Source: UBA6059 sp040219045 (lineage in GTDB: Bacteria; Bacteroidota; Bacteroidia; Cytophagales; Cyclobacteriaceae). From it: a stretch of DNA of 64,000 bases. A program made the position numbers and the translations under genes. The stretch covers positions 5,146,001-5,210,000 of the forward strand of contig OZ245881.1 of the NCBI GenBank assembly GCA_965229505.1. Reading direction: 5' to 3'. This document shows positions 61,872 to 64,000 of this stretch, piece after piece; position 1 is the first letter of the stretch; every line of letters starts with the position of its first letter. Below the pieces are notes generated by a model that saw only the letters and a list, made by a program, of their open reading frames with translations, made no database searches and was not told the origin of the DNA.

Positions 61872-64000
61872 ATGAAAAAGGATTTATTAATGAGAGCATA
61901 CGTCGTGACCGTTGTGCTGATTTTCGCCATCGTGGTGTTAGGTCAGCTCATTGGCCAGGACGCTTTTAACACTCAGCAAAATGACATTAGATCAGTCTCT
62001 TTGGCTAGAAAAGAAGCCACCCTGTCACAAGAGATTTCTAAGTCTGCTCTATCTATGGAGTTCGCCAACACCGAGGCGAAGTTCAACTCTTTGAGAGAAC
62101 GAATACTTGAGGCCAGCAAGGAATTGGAACAGATTCACACTGCGCTTCAAGTCCGTGATGGAAGTCTAGACCTTGATGTTACCCCGAATCCCGTAGAGGT
62201 CGAGGAGCTCTTCAGCGGCATAAGAACCTACTACCAAGCGATCATTACTGCCTCGGACAACCTGGCTAATCTCCAATGGACGGATGATGAGAGAACAAAG
62301 CTCGTAACGATCAGAACTTCCATCAACTCGATTCTCAATACCGAGACACAGTTTATGAATTACATCGATAGAATTGTGTCGGAATACGAAGCACAATTCC
62401 AATCGCACGAGACTGGACTTGGTACCTATGAGTTTGTGCTCTTTGGTGCTCTTGTTGGACTCCTTCTTCTGCAGGCGTTCATGATCTTCAAACCAGCGGT
62501 CAACCTGGCCAACAAGAACTTCCTGTCAGCCAACGCAGCATTCCAAAGACTAAAGAAGTCCGAGCGTGAGATTAGGAAGTCAACTGAAAGACAGCTGGAA
62601 ATTAATGAGAACCTTATTTTGACTCAGCGCGCAGTAAAAAGGAAAAACAGACAGCTTCAAGAGTCAGAAAAAGAGCTCCTAAAACGAACCGAAGAACAAA
62701 TCAAAGCGAATGAAAGGCTTATAGCCGCCCAGGCTCAGTTGGAGGAATCTCTTGAGAAACAAAAATCAATTAACAACGAGCTGATCAAGGCACGAGAGTC
62801 CGCACAAGTCAATGAAGAACGCCTTGATGCTGCGATAAGAGGTGCCAAGGATGGTATCTGGGATTGGAACCTGGTTACAAATGAGGTGTATTTCTCACCC
62901 CAGTATAAGCAAATGCTCGGGTTCGAAGATCATGAGATGGCCAGTGACTTCTCTGAATGGGAGTCTAAGATTCACCCCGAAGATCTCCCTATTGCTCAAC
63001 AAAAGGTAGAGGAATATCTGAGTGGAGCAAGCGACACATATGAGTACGAATTTAGAATGCAGCACAAAGAAGGTCATTATTTGTGGATCGTGACCAGAGG
63101 TGCTACGGTGAAAGATAGCTCGGGTAAGCCCGTCCGCTTTGCAGGATCTCATACCAACATCACCCAACGTAAGTTGAACGAAGAAAAAATCAATAATTTC
63201 AACGTGCAACTTCAAGAGTCCGAGGATAGGATGAGAAGTATTGCCGAAGAGCAGTTGGAGGTAAGTGAAAGAATGATCGTGGCAGAACGCAAACTCCAAC
63301 GCACTCTGGAACAGGAAAAGAAGAGTAAGGAGGAGCTTGCGAAAACACTCGAATACCTTAAAGGAACGCAATCTCAGCTCGTACAATCAGAAAAAATGGC
63401 CTCACTTGGTCAGTTGACTGCCGGTATAGCCCATGAGATCAACAACCCTATCAACTTTGTCTACAATGGTATTGACACACTGAAAATGTCCTTTGATGAG
63501 CTGTTAGTGATACTTGAGAAGTATAATGAGCTTGACAAAACGGACAATATCGAAGAGGTGATGGCAGAGATCAAAGAGTTGAAAGACGAATACGTCTTTG
63601 ACGAACTCTTAGTAGATATTCAAGAGTTGGTGTCTGACATTAAGAAGGGTGCCGTGCGAACGATAGAAATTGTGAAAGGCTTGAGGGTATTCTCCCGTCT
63701 TGATGAGGAGGAAATGAAAACGGCGAATGTTAATGAGTCCATTGATGCTACTTTAATCCTGCTCAAAAACAAGACTAAGAATAGACTTGAGGTCAAGAAG
63801 TATTATGATGAGACCATCGATGAAATCAACTGCTTCCCTGGTCAGCTAAATCAGGTATTCATGAACATTCTCAATAATGCCATCCAGGCCATACCCGAGG
63901 AGCGCAAAGATGGAAAACTTGAAATCTATACTGAAAACCAGGAAGAGCATGTGATGATACGCATCAAAGACAATGGAAAGGGAATGTCTGAGCAGGTGAA
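61872..64000 (+). CDS. PilJ-like/PAS sensor histidine kinase, cut by the window edge
   Basis: The gene starts at 61872 and is open to the edge, giving 709 codons. The N-terminal helix (about residues 8-25) is followed by a PilJ-like helical sensor (ARKEATLSQEISKSALSM), a second helix (about 187-205), a long coiled coil (about 210-315), a PAS domain (from about 317, AIRGAKDGIWDWN, with YLWIVTRG and GSHTNITQRK), a second coiled coil and the dimerisation domain with phospho-acceptor His521 (AGIAHEINNP). The ATPase N-box NILNNAIQAI and DNGKGM are present; the rest is missing. It likely feeds the SiaB/SiaC switch. Confidence 0.92.
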   Translation, partial: MKKDLLMRAYVVTVVLIFAIVVLGQLIGQDAFNTQQNDIRSVSLARKEATLSQEISKSALSMEFANTEAKFNSLRERILEASKELEQIHTALQVRDGSLDLDVTPNPVEVEELFSGIRTYYQAIITASDNLANLQWTDDERTKLVTIRTSINSILNTETQFMNYIDRIVSEYEAQFQSHETGLGTYEFVLFGALVGLLLLQAFMIFKPAVNLANKNFLSANAAFQRLKKSEREIRKSTERQLEINENLILTQRAVKRKNRQLQESEKELLKRTEEQIKANERLIAAQAQLEESLEKQKSINNELIKARESAQVNEERLDAAIRGAKDGIWDWNLVTNEVYFSPQYKQMLGFEDHEMASDFSEWESKIHPEDLPIAQQKVEEYLSGASDTYEYEFRMQHKEGHYLWIVTRGATVKDSSGKPVRFAGSHTNITQRKLNEEKINNFNVQLQESEDRMRSIAEEQLEVSERMIVAERKLQRTLEQEKKSKEELAKTLEYLKGTQSQLVQSEKMASLGQLTAGIAHEINNPINFVYNGIDTLKMSFDELLVILEKYNELDKTDNIEEVMAEIKELKDEYVFDELLVDIQELVSDIKKGAVRTIEIVKGLRVFSRLDEEEMKTANVNESIDATLILLKNKTKNRLEVKKYYDETIDEINCFPGQLNQVFMNILNNAIQAIPEERKDGKLEIYTENQEEHVMIRIKDNGKGMSEQV

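Noticed and set aside
1..64000. CRISPR array
   Set aside because: No regularly spaced short direct repeats were seen; the repeats present are the paired 497-bp tract, protein-level repeats and small palindromes.

Overview
The window reads as a piece of a Bacteroidota chromosome, most likely a marine Cytophagales relative. The evidence is the density of families typical of that phylum (DUF2911, DUF2452, DUF3127, DUF4268, DUF5916, GIN-domain and SprB-repeat lipoproteins, tail-fibre-like surface proteins, very large RHS proteins), Bacteroidota-type -7 boxes (TAnnTTTG) upstream of several genes, and few recognisable Shine-Dalgarno sites. No rRNA, tRNA, CRISPR array, transposase or prophage core gene was found. 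Family names come from reading the proteins by eye, without database searches.

Layout. 1-11 kb: housekeeping and exported proteins (MsrA, M24 peptidase, SlyD-like FKBP, a candidate SRP RNA, a Tat-exported TIM-barrel protein, a PhyH dioxygenase with DUF4268, DUF2911, a GMC oxidoreductase, an amino-acid permease). 11.16-11.35 kb: a 191-bp MITE-like element with perfect 18-bp terminal inverted repeats. 11.5-33.7 kb: a PhoD-type phosphatase, TfoX-N protein, SDR, TPR lipoprotein, sulfatase, CoA-transferase with rhodanese, L-2-hydroxyglutarate oxidase, YheT hydrolase, ROK protein, deoxynucleoside kinase, SprB-repeat lipoprotein with a haem-like motif, DNA polymerase IV, DUF3127 protein with an SSB-like tail, DEAD-box helicase, and a DUF5916 outer-membrane protein.

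33.7-51.9 kb is the accessory highlight: seven co-directional minus-strand genes. In transcription order they encode a 2,889-residue Ig/PKD-like plus RHS protein with a 223-residue variable C-terminus, a small membrane-anchored protein, an exported protein, a second RHS-type protein of 960 residues, a coiled-coil plus barrel-like protein, and two tail-fibre-like proteins that share a 97%-identical 497-bp tract. GC content drops sharply at the RHS variable C-terminus and the next small gene, as in polymorphic-toxin tip exchange. The set is best read as a surface-displayed RHS system with its own accessory proteins.

52-60.5 kb: a 35-residue membrane peptide, a RelE/ParE-type toxin-antitoxin pair whose toxin lacks a normal start codon in its full-length frame, FKBP, a second DUF2911 protein, M1 aminopeptidase, DUF302-like protein, hydrolase, GIN lipoprotein and nitroreductase. 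60.8-64 kb: a SiaB-like kinase, a SiaC-like phosphoprotein and a PilJ-like/PAS histidine kinase that runs off the window, forming a phosphorylation switch module.
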